From Pyropia yezoensis (taxonomy: Eukaryota; Rhodophyta; Bangiophyceae; Bangiales; Bangiaceae): 64,000 nt of DNA. The stretch's first letter is position 1, and each line of letters opens with the position of its first letter. The notes beneath the pieces were generated by a model. The model saw nothing but the letters and a program-made list of their open reading frames with translations. It did no database searches and was not told where the DNA came from. The stretch lies in NCBI GenBank assembly GCA_009829735.1, contig CM020618.1, forward strand, positions 40,725,030 to 40,789,029, given 5' to 3'. This document shows, one piece after another, positions 11,698 to 21,430 of this stretch. A program made the translations under genes and the position numbers.

Positions 11698-12167
11698 TGT
11701 GGCAAAAACCACTCGCACACGCGACACCCAAGTTGGGGCGGTGTACAAGGGCTGCCTCCCGTGTCGGGGGAACCGGAAGAAGTGCAAGTCGCACACACTC
11801 TGTCCCTGTTGTGGGGCAAACCCCCCACGGACAAACAAGAGGATGGTGTGTGGTCCAACAGTTTCTTGGTCGGGACGGGGACGCAGGGCCAAGCCCCGCT
11901 GTCCCTCCCCTTATCCCCCCAGGGTCCACTCAGAATCTCGCCACTCAGAATCTCCCACCCCAGCACCTGCCCACCGGGCCACACGAAAATTCAAGACGAT
12001 AAATGCAGAAAACCCTCAAATCCAAGTTGGATTTACTACTAAGCTAACTATCCCAAACTTAGGGAATATGGACCCAAATGCAGGGGAAGGAACGGATCAG
12101 GCTAGTGGCCTGCCGCCCCTTGCATGGCACGTGTTGCCCCCCCTACCTGGGGGTCAATACTGCCACA
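11698..12167 (-). repeat. LTR 1 of array B (3' LTR of unit 1)
   Basis: It is 470 bp with 7-bp inverted termini TGTGGCA/TGCCACA. It appears identical to the other two B LTRs. A hairpin near 12014-12031 has AAATCCAA and TTGGATTT arms around one G. ORFs reported across it are shadows. Confidence 0.95.
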
Positions 12168-12180
12168 CTCCCCTCTCCTC
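12168..12180 (-). other. polypurine tract of B unit 1
   Basis: On the minus strand, GAGGAGAGGGGAG directly precedes the 3' LTR, the expected place for the plus-strand primer of reverse transcription. Confidence 0.8.
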
Positions 12181-12287
12181 AGTTCCGACCGACCCGGTCG
12201 GCCCTGTGAGGGGGTGCGTAAACGCACGTCTCGGCGTTGGGGGCGCGACTTGCTGTCCCCCCATCGAGTACGTAACGCGGATGTGGA

Positions 12288-12306
12288 GGCGGTCACGTTG
12301 ACCGCC
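12288..12306. repeat. perfect hairpin in the aORF leader of B unit 1
   Basis: Arms GGCGGTCA and TGACCGCC enclose CGT. This is one of many short perfect inverted repeats in this family. Confidence 0.6.
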
Positions 12307-12506
12307 CCTCTCCTCAAGCTTGCCCACTCGGCAGCTTGCTCTCCTCAGTTCACACCTCACCATCACCACCACCTCCCCTTCACCTTCCACGGGGCCGCCC
12401 CACACTGGGGAGGCCACCCGTCTACCCACGATCCGAGTCCCCCTCAACTCGAGGCGGGTCTCGTGCCGCTGTAGCGAGGGCGTCTCTCCCCAACTTGGGG
12501 AGAGTC

Positions 12507-14450
12507 ATGGCGACCCCGGGAGTGGAGACGGACTCTCTTGACGAGCGTATGGAGGACACCACCTACGGTGCAGCACCCGCCGGGACTTCCGGCGGGGGCT
12601 CCGCGATTGCTCCGGGGGATGGGACTCCCGCGTCACCCGGCTTTGGGTTGACGGCGGGATCTCCCCCGGAGGCGGGACAAGTTGTCCCGCGTGAGGCCTT
12701 GGGGCGGTGGTTTTACCCCGCTTGGCCTCTATATGAGGAGGGGTTGACTGTTCTTCGCTGTGGCCGACTTGGCGCAGCGATGGGTCGGGTATGGGACCGC
12801 CTACGGGAGAAGTATCCCCGTAGGGTCGGGTTCCCTGCCGGCTTCAGGACGGACCAGTTTGCCTTCCTGGACGACGAGGAGGTCGAAGACGTACAGCGGG
12901 CCAAGGCCATGGTGGACCGCGGGGGAACTATCCCGGGTCCCGGCGACTTGCCGACCTTTACTTGGGACGCGGTGGCAACTCGCCCCCCGTACCTTCACGA
13001 GGCCGATCCGCACACTCATCACTTTGATATGCGGATGGAGAAGGACTTCCGGTGAGGTCCCTACTTGGTGACCTCGGCTCAACTTGAGTTTCCTCAGCAG
13101 TCTGCTGCCAGTAAGGAGCAGTACTATCCGAAGAAGCCCGAGTGGTGGCCTCAAGTTGAGGTCCCCTACGGGTTCCCGGCGTTGCTGCCACGGTTGCTTG
13201 ACCACTTCGGCTCCGTCATGTTGACGGCTGGCCCTGATCATCTGGTGTGGGCCATGTTGGCCACCCAGTGGCTCCTCGAGGTCATGTCGACCTGGGTGTC
13301 ATGTGTTCAGCGGCGGGGGATGCTCTGGCATCTCCCCCTCCGGCTTATCCAAGGTTTGGAAAAGCTCACCCCTCAGCTAGTTGCTGAGGGGTGCTCATCA
13401 GGACAACTCACTCTACTTGAGGAGATGCTCCGCCTCCACAAGTTTATCGAGTGGGAGAGCATTGAGCACAAGTTGCGCCGCCCCACTCGTGGGCCCAAGG
13501 ACGATGGCGCACTTCGCCAGTTCGTGTGGGTCGCTCGTGAACTTCACGACGGCCGTGTGGTCCTACGAGAGGGGTTGGGCATCGGGGACTACCCGTATGC
13601 CCCGGGGGTGGATCGCCACACTGCGCCATCCCCGGACAAGCCCATAGTTATGGCTGTGCCCTCATATGATGACCATATGACTCAACCTACTGCGGGGGCC
13701 CCAAGTCGGGGTCGCAGTTACACCCGGGTACCGCCACCTCGGCGTGCCTCTCCGCTTCCTCCTGTCCCCTTCCAGCCGCACGGGAACATCCCGATTAGCG
13801 TGGCCGTTGAGTCGTCCACCCCGGTGTCCCCCAACCTGGGGCCCACCCTCCTGAAGGTATACCCCAAGTTGGTGTTACCGCCAACGCCTCTAACCTCAGA
13901 GATGATGATCACCACGTTGGTGCGCACCATTTCCTGGTTGGCCGCGTCGACCGCAACCCTCCAAAGTTCCGAGACTCCTCAACTTGAGGAGCGCGTTCGT
14001 ACTGCAGTGGCGACCGCGAGTTGCGAGTCGGTGGCGGAGTTTATGACGGCCGAGTTGGCTCGCATCGGGTCTATTATGCCCCAGCCAGCCCCACTTGGGC
14101 GTGGCAAACGTCGCGCGAGCCGGGCATACTCGCCTCCTCGCCGTCGTCGCCGATACTCGCGGCGCTCTCCCTCCGTGTCGGAAGACGAGTTGTCTTACTC
14201 CGTCTCGGAGTCCTCGACTCCGTCAGAGTCGGAGTCGGTCCGGCGTCTGCGTCGCAAACTTGCGCGCAAGACCAAGCAGAAGAGTAGCCACGGTCGGCGC
14301 CACTTGCGCGACCGTGAGGGGCGCGACGGTTCCGACTTGGAGCCGCCGCCCCCTCCGACTGGTGGGGAGCGTCATCGCCGTGGGTCTCGCCGCTCGCCTC
14401 TACGTGAGGGCGAGGGCCGTGGAGTGGGAGAGTCTAGCATGCATGCCTAG
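12507..14450 (+). pseudogene. antisense third ORF (aORF) of B unit 1, one nonsense codon
   Basis: This ORF is opposite in direction to gag-pol and lies between the pol 3' end and the 3' LTR. It is the same 648-codon frame as in unit 2, but a C-to-T change at 13053 turns CGA into TGA, leaving about 182 residues from the ATG before the stop. The frame then continues intact to 14450. Sequence after about 13740 differs clearly from unit 2, whereas the part before is nearly identical. The function is unknown; see the intact copy at 21431-23374 for the domain description. Confidence 0.85.
13367..13393. repeat. 11-bp perfect hairpin inside the B aORF
   Basis: Arms CACCCCTCAGC and GCTGAGGGGTG surround the loop TAGTT within coding sequence. 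The same hairpin is in unit 2 at 22291-22317. Confidence 0.7.
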
Positions 14451-14561
14451 TTGGCAGCTGCCTTTGTTGTGAGAGTGCAAGGGTTAGGGCTGTAGTTAAA
14501 AGCCACTCTGCGTACCACTTCGACTTGAAGCACTCTCTTGGCACTGTTGCTCGGCCTTCCC

Positions 14562-17324
14562 TCACGTTGAGGGAGGGCTGTTAGGGTCTATCTCATTCCG
14601 GGCACAGTATGCCCGGATCTTCTCAGCGGGAAGGTCCTCCACATACTCCCACGTATCATCCTTGGCTTTGTAGCCAAACCAACGCACCCTCAACATGAGG
14701 CGGTCAGTGTCCTCATCCCATCCGTGGTCGATGAACTTGTCGAACACGTACTCCTGCGGGCCCTGTTTGGCCGCAGGCAGGGAGGGGAGGCGCCACGCTT
14801 CCAAAGCACGCGCCCAAGCTGGGTCGCCTGCAGGCGGTGGTGCAACTTTGACCACGTCCTGTCCGTTCACTGTGCGGACCCCATCGTCACTTTCGATGGT
14901 GAAGCGCCGCCCATCAGTACGAAGGACCTGGTACGGCCCCTTCGTCTGGAATACCAACTTACCCCCAGTTGGGGTGTGTGAGTGGACCAATACCCAGTCA
15001 CCCTGCTCGGGGACATGCTTGGCGTTGCGTACCTTTTTGTCAAAGGTACGCTTGTAGCGCTTCTGTGCTTTGTCCATCTCAGCCCTGACTTTAGGGATGA
15101 GGTGTTCAAGCCTAGCAGCGAACTCCGCCTTACTCTCAGTAGGAGTAGGCGTACTGCCACCATCCTCCCTAGTTGGGAGCGACCGCCGCACAGCAATAGA
15201 CCGCACGCGACGGGGGGTCACAAAAGCGAGGGGTACTTCCCCGGTAGATGAGTGAACCTGCGAATTGTAGGCAGTAGTAAGAATAGAAATGTATTGGTCC
15301 CACGTCTTCACGTGCTCACTCACATAGTGGCGCAGCTGCCTAACAATAGTTTGGTTGAAGCGCTCCACCTGCCCATTAGTTTGTGGGTGGTAGGGGGTGG
15401 CATAGTTTGCCTTAACCCCCAACATATCCAGCACTCCCTGAAACAGTACAGACGCAAATTGCGGTCCATTGTCCGATAGTGTACTATCCGGAATGCCATA
15501 CGCGGCAACCCAGTGATCTAGGAAGGCTGACACGACCGACATGGCCGTGATCTCTGCCAGTGGGATCGCTCGCGTAAGCTTCGTAAAGCGGTCACAGATG
15601 ACCAGGAGGTACTGGTTGCCCTCCTCGGTCACTGGCAGTGGCCCAAGGATGTCCATCGCCAACGCTGCGAAGGGCTCCTTGGCCGGGAACAATAGCATAG
15701 CCGTACTAGGCCGCCGTTCCATCAGACGGTTCTGTGCACAACATGTGCAGGCAGCCACCCAACTGTAGATGTCCACCACCATGGACGGCCAGTAGTACCT
15801 GGTCCTTAGGGTCTGGTACAGTTTACTAGACCCCAGGTGTCCACCCGTGGGAGCATTGTGCTCCCTCTCAAGGATACTGCCCTTGAGGGATGCGGGGACG
15901 ACAAGTTGTTCGGTCCCCTGGAATACCCCCCTCCTCATGAGGAGGCCATCGTCTCCCAGGAAGAACCGCGTCTCCGCCACTGTATCCAGTGTATCCCTCT
16001 GCGACTTGCAGAAGGGATCCTCGGCCTGGGCCTTCACCACCTCGTCCAGGGACAGGGGCAAGTACTTCTTGTTCCCTGGCGCCTCGGGGTTCAGCGCCTG
16101 ACCCGAGCGCGTGACTACCCCCCCGATGGGGATGTCCTCATCGACTGGGTTAGTGTCCAGCCCCTCGGTAGGTACCCGAGAGAGGCCGTCGGCAAGGGCA
16201 TGTTGCCTGCCAGGTCGGTACTCAATATCAAAGTTGAAGGGTGCCAGTCGCACCCTCCACCGATTGAGACGAGTGTTCGTACAGTCCGTCTTAAAGATGA
16301 ACTGCAACGCGCGGTGGTCACAGCGGATGAGGAACTTCTCACCCTCCAGGTAGTGACGAAGTGACGTCACCGCCCACACCACTGCGAGTCCTTCCAACTC
16401 GGTGACTCCGTAGTTCCTCTCGGCCGAGTTTAGCCCCTTGCTGAAGTATCCCACCGGCAAGTACTCCTTGTCCGGCTGCTGCTGAAGCAACACACAACCA
16501 AGTTGGTCGTAGCTAGCATCCACATCCAGGATGTAGTGGCCTCCCAACCTGGGAATAGCCAGGGTAGGGGGCTTCAGCAGAAGGTCCCGAAGAGTCTCAA
16601 AGGATTCCTGCTCCACCCGACTTGGGGGAGCCAGGTTCTTCGGGAGCGTTGAGCTCACTAACTCATTCAACGGTTTCGCCACCTTGGCGAAGCCCTTGGT
16701 GAAACGTCGGTACACGTTACACATCCCGAGGAAGCTCCTCATCTGGGTCTGGGTCCGGGGGTACTGAGCCTTACGGATGGCCCTCAAGTTCTTCTCGTTG
16801 ACACTGAGACGCCCCGGACGGACAACATGTCCCAAGTATTCCACCTCTTGAGTGAAGAGGTGGCACTTACTCGCCTTCAGTGACACACCGGCGTCAGCAA
16901 GTAGCTTGAACACCTGGCCAAGATGGCCAATGTGTTCCTCCGGACTTCGGGAGAACACAATGATATCGTCTAGGTACACAAGACAGATCTGCCACCGTAC
17001 TCCGGCCAGAATCATGTCCATAGCGCGCTGGAAAGTTGCCGGCGCGTTACACAGACCAAACGGTAGACGCTTGCACTGGTAGGTACCACAATGACAGGTA
17101 AAGGTAGTTTTATGCCTGTTCTCCGGGGCAATGGGAATTTGCCAGTACCCCGCGTTACAGTCCAGGGTAGAGAACACGTTTGCCTCCCCCAGAGAATCCA
17201 GACAGTCGTCCATCCTAGGTAGGGGATAACTGTCCTTCACCGTGCTCTCGTTGAGCTTACGGTAGTCGATACAGAACCGGGGAGTCCCATCACTTTGGGG
17301 ACGATAACCACCGGACTCGCCCAC
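14562..17324 (-). CDS. Pol of B unit 1, RT to chromodomain part (after a frameshift)
   Basis: This frame carries most of reverse transcriptase (FCIDYRKLNE, then YLDD), RNase H (catalytic D in LDVDAS, E in TELEG, D in RCDHRAL), an integrase HHCC finger, the integrase core (MDILGPLP, SDNGPQF, GQVERFN), the GDWVLV motif and a C-terminal chromodomain (LMLRVRWFGY...DDTWEYVEDLP). Chromodomains of this kind steer integration through chromatin marks. The frame joins the protease frame near 17292-17297, where one base appears missing in the middle of RT. The annotated start is just the open-frame limit, not a real initiation site. Its 3' end converges with the aORF, 111 bp away. Confidence 0.92.
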   Translation of the reverse strand: MGESGGYRPQSDGTPRFCIDYRKLNESTVKDSYPLPRMDDCLDSLGEANVFSTLDCNAGYWQIPIAPENRHKTTFTCHCGTYQCKRLPFGLCNAPATFQRAMDMILAGVRWQICLVYLDDIIVFSRSPEEHIGHLGQVFKLLADAGVSLKASKCHLFTQEVEYLGHVVRPGRLSVNEKNLRAIRKAQYPRTQTQMRSFLGMCNVYRRFTKGFAKVAKPLNELVSSTLPKNLAPPSRVEQESFETLRDLLLKPPTLAIPRLGGHYILDVDASYDQLGCVLLQQQPDKEYLPVGYFSKGLNSAERNYGVTELEGLAVVWAVTSLRHYLEGEKFLIRCDHRALQFIFKTDCTNTRLNRWRVRLAPFNFDIEYRPGRQHALADGLSRVPTEGLDTNPVDEDIPIGGVVTRSGQALNPEAPGNKKYLPLSLDEVVKAQAEDPFCKSQRDTLDTVAETRFFLGDDGLLMRRGVFQGTEQLVVPASLKGSILEREHNAPTGGHLGSSKLYQTLRTRYYWPSMVVDIYSWVAACTCCAQNRLMERRPSTAMLLFPAKEPFAALAMDILGPLPVTEEGNQYLLVICDRFTKLTRAIPLAEITAMSVVSAFLDHWVAAYGIPDSTLSDNGPQFASVLFQGVLDMLGVKANYATPYHPQTNGQVERFNQTIVRQLRHYVSEHVKTWDQYISILTTAYNSQVHSSTGEVPLAFVTPRRVRSIAVRRSLPTREDGGSTPTPTESKAEFAARLEHLIPKVRAEMDKAQKRYKRTFDKKVRNAKHVPEQGDWVLVHSHTPTGGKLVFQTKGPYQVLRTDGRRFTIESDDGVRTVNGQDVVKVAPPPAGDPAWARALEAWRLPSLPAAKQGPQEYVFDKFIDHGWDEDTDRLMLRVRWFGYKAKDDTWEYVEDLPAEKIRAYCARNEIDPNSPPST

Positions 17325-18544
17325 TCGGCGTTGCTGGCCTCGACCACATCGAGGGCCTCCATGCGAGCAACTTGTTCCTTAACGAGGGCCCTTGAACGGG
17401 ATCCTCCCCTATACGGTTGTTGGCGTATAGGGGGTGCACCGGGCTTCAACTCGATCCGGTGTTGGGTAGCTCTCATGAGTCCCAATTGACCATCCCACAA
17501 CTTGTGATATTGGTCCAAGAGGCGTTCAACTTGAACCCTCAACCTGGGGGGAACACCCTCCATGTTCACATGGGGTCGTGGAGAGGCGGCCGACTTGGCT
17601 TGATGCTTCTCCTTTCCGGACTTCGGGTCGCTACTTGCGCCCGCGTTGAGGGTGACCGCTACTACCGGTCCCTCGTGTTGGTCGATATAGCCGAACTTGG
17701 CACCCGACTTGAAGTACTGGGGCGACGAGCTCAGGTTCATCACCTGGATCCTCCACGGGACTCCGGCTTTGGAGTCCATCGTGCCAAGGGCAACATGCAC
17801 TTGGTGCTTGCGAGCAAGACGGGGGTAAGGGTGCACCAACCCGTTCCCCGTATAATCAGTTACAACGTCAACGTGCGCCACCGAGTTGGGGGGCAACGTG
17901 ACTTTACGGGCTAAACGCAGGGTAGCAGTAAACGCTTCCCTCACAGAGCAAAAAGGCTTCGACTGTGACACTGTCACAGGAGCCACAGACTTTCCCTTAC
18001 CAAGGATGGGGATAGTCTCCCCATTCATCAACTTGGCCCAGTACTCAGGGCCACAAATCAAAGGCACTTGTGTAACAACATAAGGGGTACCCAGAAGCAG
18101 GGGTACCGATATATTCTCAACTACACCATAGGTCACGTCGACCTCATGGGTCCCCAACCTAGTTGGTAGGGTCACGGCACCAACGATGGCAAGTACCCCA
18201 CCATTGATGTCAATCATATGGTCAGCTTTGGACCTCCAGCGTTGGAGCTTCACCTCCTTTGGTAATAGCGACTTGCGTATCAAGGAGGCTCCTGACCCGG
18301 TATCAAGTACGATACGGGCACAACAGGCGCGGCCGGGGGCAAGTTGCACCCGTCCAGCCACCTGGAAGTTCTCACCCGTCAGCACCGCGATGACCCGACG
18401 TGGGTTTACGTTCTTGGGGAGTCCTACCCGAGGTGGGCGGACTCCCTCAGGTCGCCGCAGTATCCGGCACGGTTGGTTCGTCCTCTTGGCCCACTTGGCC
18501 GAGGCTGCCGTTGTGAGCTTCGGACGGCCAGCTCCAACGGTCAT
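17237..18544 (-). CDS. Pol of B unit 1, protease and RT N-terminus
   Basis: This is the -1 frame entered from gag at the slippery site just upstream. The protease motif DTGSG is at about residue 81. The last 100 residues are the RT fingers leading to VVIVPK, where the frame is lost because the expected next codons need one more base. The ATG overlapping the gag stop (ATGA) could allow reinitiation, but the heptamer plus hairpin points to frameshifting. It differs from the unit 2 copy at roughly 20 residues, far more than gag does. Confidence 0.9.
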   Translation of the reverse strand: MTVGAGRPKLTTAASAKWAKRTNQPCRILRRPEGVRPPRVGLPKNVNPRRVIAVLTGENFQVAGRVQLAPGRACCARIVLDTGSGASLIRKSLLPKEVKLQRWRSKADHMIDINGGVLAIVGAVTLPTRLGTHEVDVTYGVVENISVPLLLGTPYVVTQVPLICGPEYWAKLMNGETIPILGKGKSVAPVTVSQSKPFCSVREAFTATLRLARKVTLPPNSVAHVDVVTDYTGNGLVHPYPRLARKHQVHVALGTMDSKAGVPWRIQVMNLSSSPQYFKSGAKFGYIDQHEGPVVAVTLNAGASSDPKSGKEKHQAKSAASPRPHVNMEGVPPRLRVQVERLLDQYHKLWDGQLGLMRATQHRIELKPGAPPIRQQPYRGGSRSRALVKEQVARMEALDVVEASNAEWASPVVIVPKVMGLPGSVSTTVSSTRAR

Positions 18545-18553
18545 TCGTTTCCC
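18508..18553 (-). promoter_or_regulatory. -1 frameshift signal of B unit 1 with hairpin
   Basis: On the minus strand the order is GGGAAAC (complement of 18547-18553, read G GGA AAC in gag), a 6-nt spacer GAATGA holding the gag stop, then a hairpin. The hairpin has an outer stem CCGTTG/CAACGG and an inner stem GAGCT/AGCTC, one bulged A and a 10-nt loop. Spacing and stem length match classical viral -1 frameshift elements. Confidence 0.8.
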
Positions 18554-20502
18554 GCCGACTTGGCGTCTGGGTCTGAGGGCGAAGGGGAAGACGACGAGTC
18601 CGAGGATGACGTGTCCGAGGACGACGTGTCCGCCCCCTCCGCCGAGGGTGTGGCGACCACCACTATCGGTCGGGGTCCACCCTCGCGGCGTGAACGTACT
18701 TCGTTCGTAGCCGACTTCTTACTCGCATTCCTAACAAGTTGTTGGATGCGTTTACTCAACTTGGGGCAATCATATGCCCAGTGTCCATCGGAGTTGCAGT
18801 TCCAACACCGATTGTCAGTTCCCGGAGGGGTCTTCCCGACTGGGGAAGACGAAGAGGTACCCTGGGAAGTTCCCACGGCAGCTACCACCCTCTCCTTGCG
18901 GATTCGGCGTGCCTCTCTCAACTCTCTGGCTCGGCGCGCCTCCTCCCGTTCCTTGGCCAACTCGGCCTGACGCTCCTGGCGTTCTTCCTCCCGCAACTTG
19001 CGGTAGGCCTCACCTCTGCGGTAAGCGAACCTAGCCAACTCGGCCAGGGTCGCTCGGGCAGTGTTATGCTCCCGGGTCTCCATCCGGACTGACCAGTGGA
19101 GTCCCTCCACAAACCGACTCTTCACCACAGCTTGTGGATGAAGAAACCCACAAAGATTGTTGAGCTTACGGACTTGCTCCGCAAAGGACAACTCGTCCTC
19201 CGCCTCTTCCTGATGGGCTTGCTTAAACTCCTCGACTTGAGAAGCCAACGCCGCTTCATCAACCATGGCCCTCAACAACCAGTTGACGAGCTCCAAATAG
19301 GACGTCACCTCCCCAGCGCCTCCACTTGAGGAGCTGGGCATGACGGACATAAGTTCTGTCCGCAGGTCGCCCTTCGTAAACTCCTGTAGAGTGTAAAAAG
19401 CCATGCCTTCACATATGGCATTGTCGTCACAGGCTTTTGTGAAACGACGTAAGAACTCAAAGACACGGAGGGGGGGAGTTCCATCCCACTCCGCTTTGTG
19501 CCCAAAAGAATGAAGTGCATTCTTGTTGGCACGGCCCATGGCTCGGGCCTGGTCAGGACCATACACCACCGACTTGTTGTGGAGGGCGTAGGTCTCACAG
19601 TCAAAGATCCCCTGGTAGACCGGGTTGGCTACCTGGATCTTGGGCGGCACCTCACGTTGAGGGAACAGCCGCTGTGGCACTGGGGTAAGTTGACCCTCAG
19701 CGCCTGTAGTCTGGTGCGGCGAGCTTGGTGTAGCCGCCGGCGTTTCCGAGGGGAACTCCCCCGTGAAGGGCGTACGCCCCACCGAGAATGGTGCGGCTCC
19801 CACGTTGGGAGTCACAGGGGTCGCCCCCTGTTCGGGGCGACCCGGAATAGGCGTCAGGGGAGATTCCCCCTGCGCCTGCGGGCTCGAAAGCCCCAATCCG
19901 GTCTGGACATTAAGGCCATCTGGCAAACTCGCCACAATCTGATTCAGAATAGTATTCCTCATCGTGACCACCAGGTCCGGCAAAGTCTGCCGCAACACAT
20001 TGGTCGCCTCCCGACGGACAGTTTCCGCGAGGAGTGGATTGACGACTCCAGTTGAGTCTCGGTCCGCCTCCGGGAGTCCACCTGAGGGGTAACCACGTTC
20101 CTCAGGGGTCTCAACCGGGGGCATGGGCGCGAGCCCATCGCCGACCAACGGAGGTCCGCCGTCCTCCGAAAGCCTAGTTGGCGACGGCTCCAAGCCAAAG
20201 TTGGTTCCAACCCGAGTGGAACCCGCGGGGACAGTCCTCACCCCTTGGGACGTTCCCGTTGAGTATACCACACGGTGGCCAGACTTCGGCCCACCCACAT
20301 CAGAAGTGTCACCCGAGTGAACTCCCGACTGAGTCGGGGTGGCCTGTTGCCCGCCCGCACTTCCAGTCCTGCTGGCTTGAGGGACCTCTAGTCCCTCTGC
20401 GACCCCAGGTAAACCCACCTGTGTCTCACCAGTATTCAAAGGCACTGAAGTACGTGCGTCACCCGTGTACTCCCCGGACGACGGGGGGTCCGAACTAGCC
20501 AT
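18541..20502 (-). CDS. Gag of B unit 1
   Basis: This is the capsid/nucleocapsid precursor, 653 aa from the ATG at 20502 (context CCAACATGG). An earlier apparent start at 20526 is GTG. A Pro/Gly/Thr-rich disordered N-terminus of about 270 residues leads into the capsid region (FDCETYALHNKS, ACDDNAICEGMAFY, SYLELVNWLLRA, LCGFLHPQ), then a charged Glu/Arg helix and a CCHC knuckle CWNCNSDGHWAYDC near residue 565, and a Ser/Asp-rich tail. The capsid motifs align with those of element C. The frame is intact and differs from unit 2 at only four residues. Confidence 0.93.
   Translation of the reverse strand: MASSDPPSSGEYTGDARTSVPLNTGETQVGLPGVAEGLEVPQASRTGSAGGQQATPTQSGVHSGDTSDVGGPKSGHRVVYSTGTSQGVRTVPAGSTRVGTNFGLEPSPTRLSEDGGPPLVGDGLAPMPPVETPEERGYPSGGLPEADRDSTGVVNPLLAETVRREATNVLRQTLPDLVVTMRNTILNQIVASLPDGLNVQTGLGLSSPQAQGESPLTPIPGRPEQGATPVTPNVGAAPFSVGRTPFTGEFPSETPAATPSSPHQTTGAEGQLTPVPQRLFPQREVPPKIQVANPVYQGIFDCETYALHNKSVVYGPDQARAMGRANKNALHSFGHKAEWDGTPPLRVFEFLRRFTKACDDNAICEGMAFYTLQEFTKGDLRTELMSVMPSSSSGGAGEVTSYLELVNWLLRAMVDEAALASQVEEFKQAHQEEAEDELSFAEQVRKLNNLCGFLHPQAVVKSRFVEGLHWSVRMETREHNTARATLAELARFAYRRGEAYRKLREEERQERQAELAKEREEARRARELREARRIRKERVVAAVGTSQGTSSSSPVGKTPPGTDNRCWNCNSDGHWAYDCPKLSKRIQQLVRNASKKSATNEVRSRREGGPRPIVVVATPSAEGADTSSSDTSSSDSSSSPSPSDPDAKSAGNE
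19818..19843. repeat. 10-bp perfect hairpin inside B gag
   Basis: Arms GGGTCGCCCC and GGGGCGACCC enclose CTGTTC. It is repeated in unit 2 at +8,924. Confidence 0.65.
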
Positions 20503-20602
20503 GTTGGCTGACGATCCGTATGACACGGTCCAAGTCCACCGTTCCTCTGAGACAGAGGGCCCCCTACACCCGGGTGCACCCGGAGGTAAAGTTTACCCCT
20601 GT

Positions 20603-20619
20603 CCCCTGCTGCTCCACCA
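20603..20619 (-). other. primer binding site of B unit 1
   Basis: The minus strand reads TGGTGGAGCAGCAGGGG, two bases from the LTR terminus at 20622. It is identical to the sites in A and D. Confidence 0.88.
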
Positions 20620-20621
20620 AA

Positions 20622-21091
20622 TGTGGCAAAAACCACTCGCACACGCGACACCCAAGTTGGGGCGGTGTACAAGGGCTGCCTCCCGTGTCGGGGGAACCGG
20701 AAGAAGTGCAAGTCGCACACACTCTGTCCCTGTTGTGGGGCAAACCCCCCACGGACAAACAAGAGGATGGTGTGTGGTCCAACAGTTTCTTGGTCGGGAC
20801 GGGGACGCAGGGCCAAGCCCCGCTGTCCCTCCCCTTATCCCCCCAGGGTCCACTCAGAATCTCGCCACTCAGAATCTCCCACCCCAGCACCTGCCCACCG
20901 GGCCACACGAAAATTCAAGACGATAAATGCAGAAAACCCTCAAATCCAAGTTGGATTTACTACTAAGCTAACTATCCCAAACTTAGGGAATATGGACCCA
21001 AATGCAGGGGAAGGAACGGATCAGGCTAGTGGCCTGCCGCCCCTTGCATGGCACGTGTTGCCCCCCCTACCTGGGGGTCAATACTGCCACA
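20622..21091 (-). repeat. LTR 2 of array B, shared by both units
   Basis: It is 470 bp with termini TGTGGCA/TGCCACA. It serves as the 5' LTR of unit 1 and the 3' LTR of unit 2. No CCCTC duplication flanks it; it passes straight into the primer binding site on one side and the polypurine tract on the other. Confidence 0.95.
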
Positions 21092-21104
21092 CTCCCCTCT
21101 CCTC
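21092..21104 (-). other. polypurine tract of B unit 2
   Basis: The same purine run as in unit 1 abuts the shared LTR. Confidence 0.78.
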
Positions 21105-21405
21105 AGTTCCGACCGACCCGGTCGGCCCTGTGAGGGGGTGCGTAAACGCACGTCTCGGCGTTGGGGGCGCGACTTGCTGTCCCCCCATCGAGTACGTAAC
21201 GCGGATGTGGAGGCGGTCACGTTGACCGCCCCTCTCCTGAAGCTTGCCCACTCGGCAGCTTGCTCTCCTCAGTTCACACCTCACCATCACCACCACCTCC
21301 CCTTCACCTTCCACGGGGCCGCCCCACACTGGGGAGGCCACCCGTCTACCCACGATCCGAGTCCCCCTCAACTCGAGGCGGGTCTCGTGCCGCTGTAGCG
21401 AGGGC

Positions 21406-21430
21406 GACTCTCCCCAACTTGGGGAGAGTC
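21406..21430 (+). promoter_or_regulatory. hairpin abutting the aORF start codon
   Basis: Arms GACTCTCCCCA and TGGGGAGAGTC (11 bp, perfect) surround ACT, and the ATG of the aORF follows at once. Unit 1 has one mismatch in it (12482-12506), leaving 9 bp. Its position suggests control of translation start, which is inference. Confidence 0.5.

Noticed and set aside
11445-12301. ORFs of 150-200 codons across the B LTR, including a Cys-rich frame
   Set aside because: They span the LTR boundary and diverge at it in the third LTR, so they are shadows of LTR sequence.
17285-17300. Second programmed frameshift inside B RT
   Set aside because: The local C-CCC-AAA run is not a valid X XXY YYZ heptamer for the A-site tRNA, and recoding in the middle of RT would be unprecedented. 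A shared deletion is simpler.
21260-21430. N-terminal extension of the B aORF from 21260
   Set aside because: The first codon is TTG and the sequence lies in the leader. The first ATG is at 21431.
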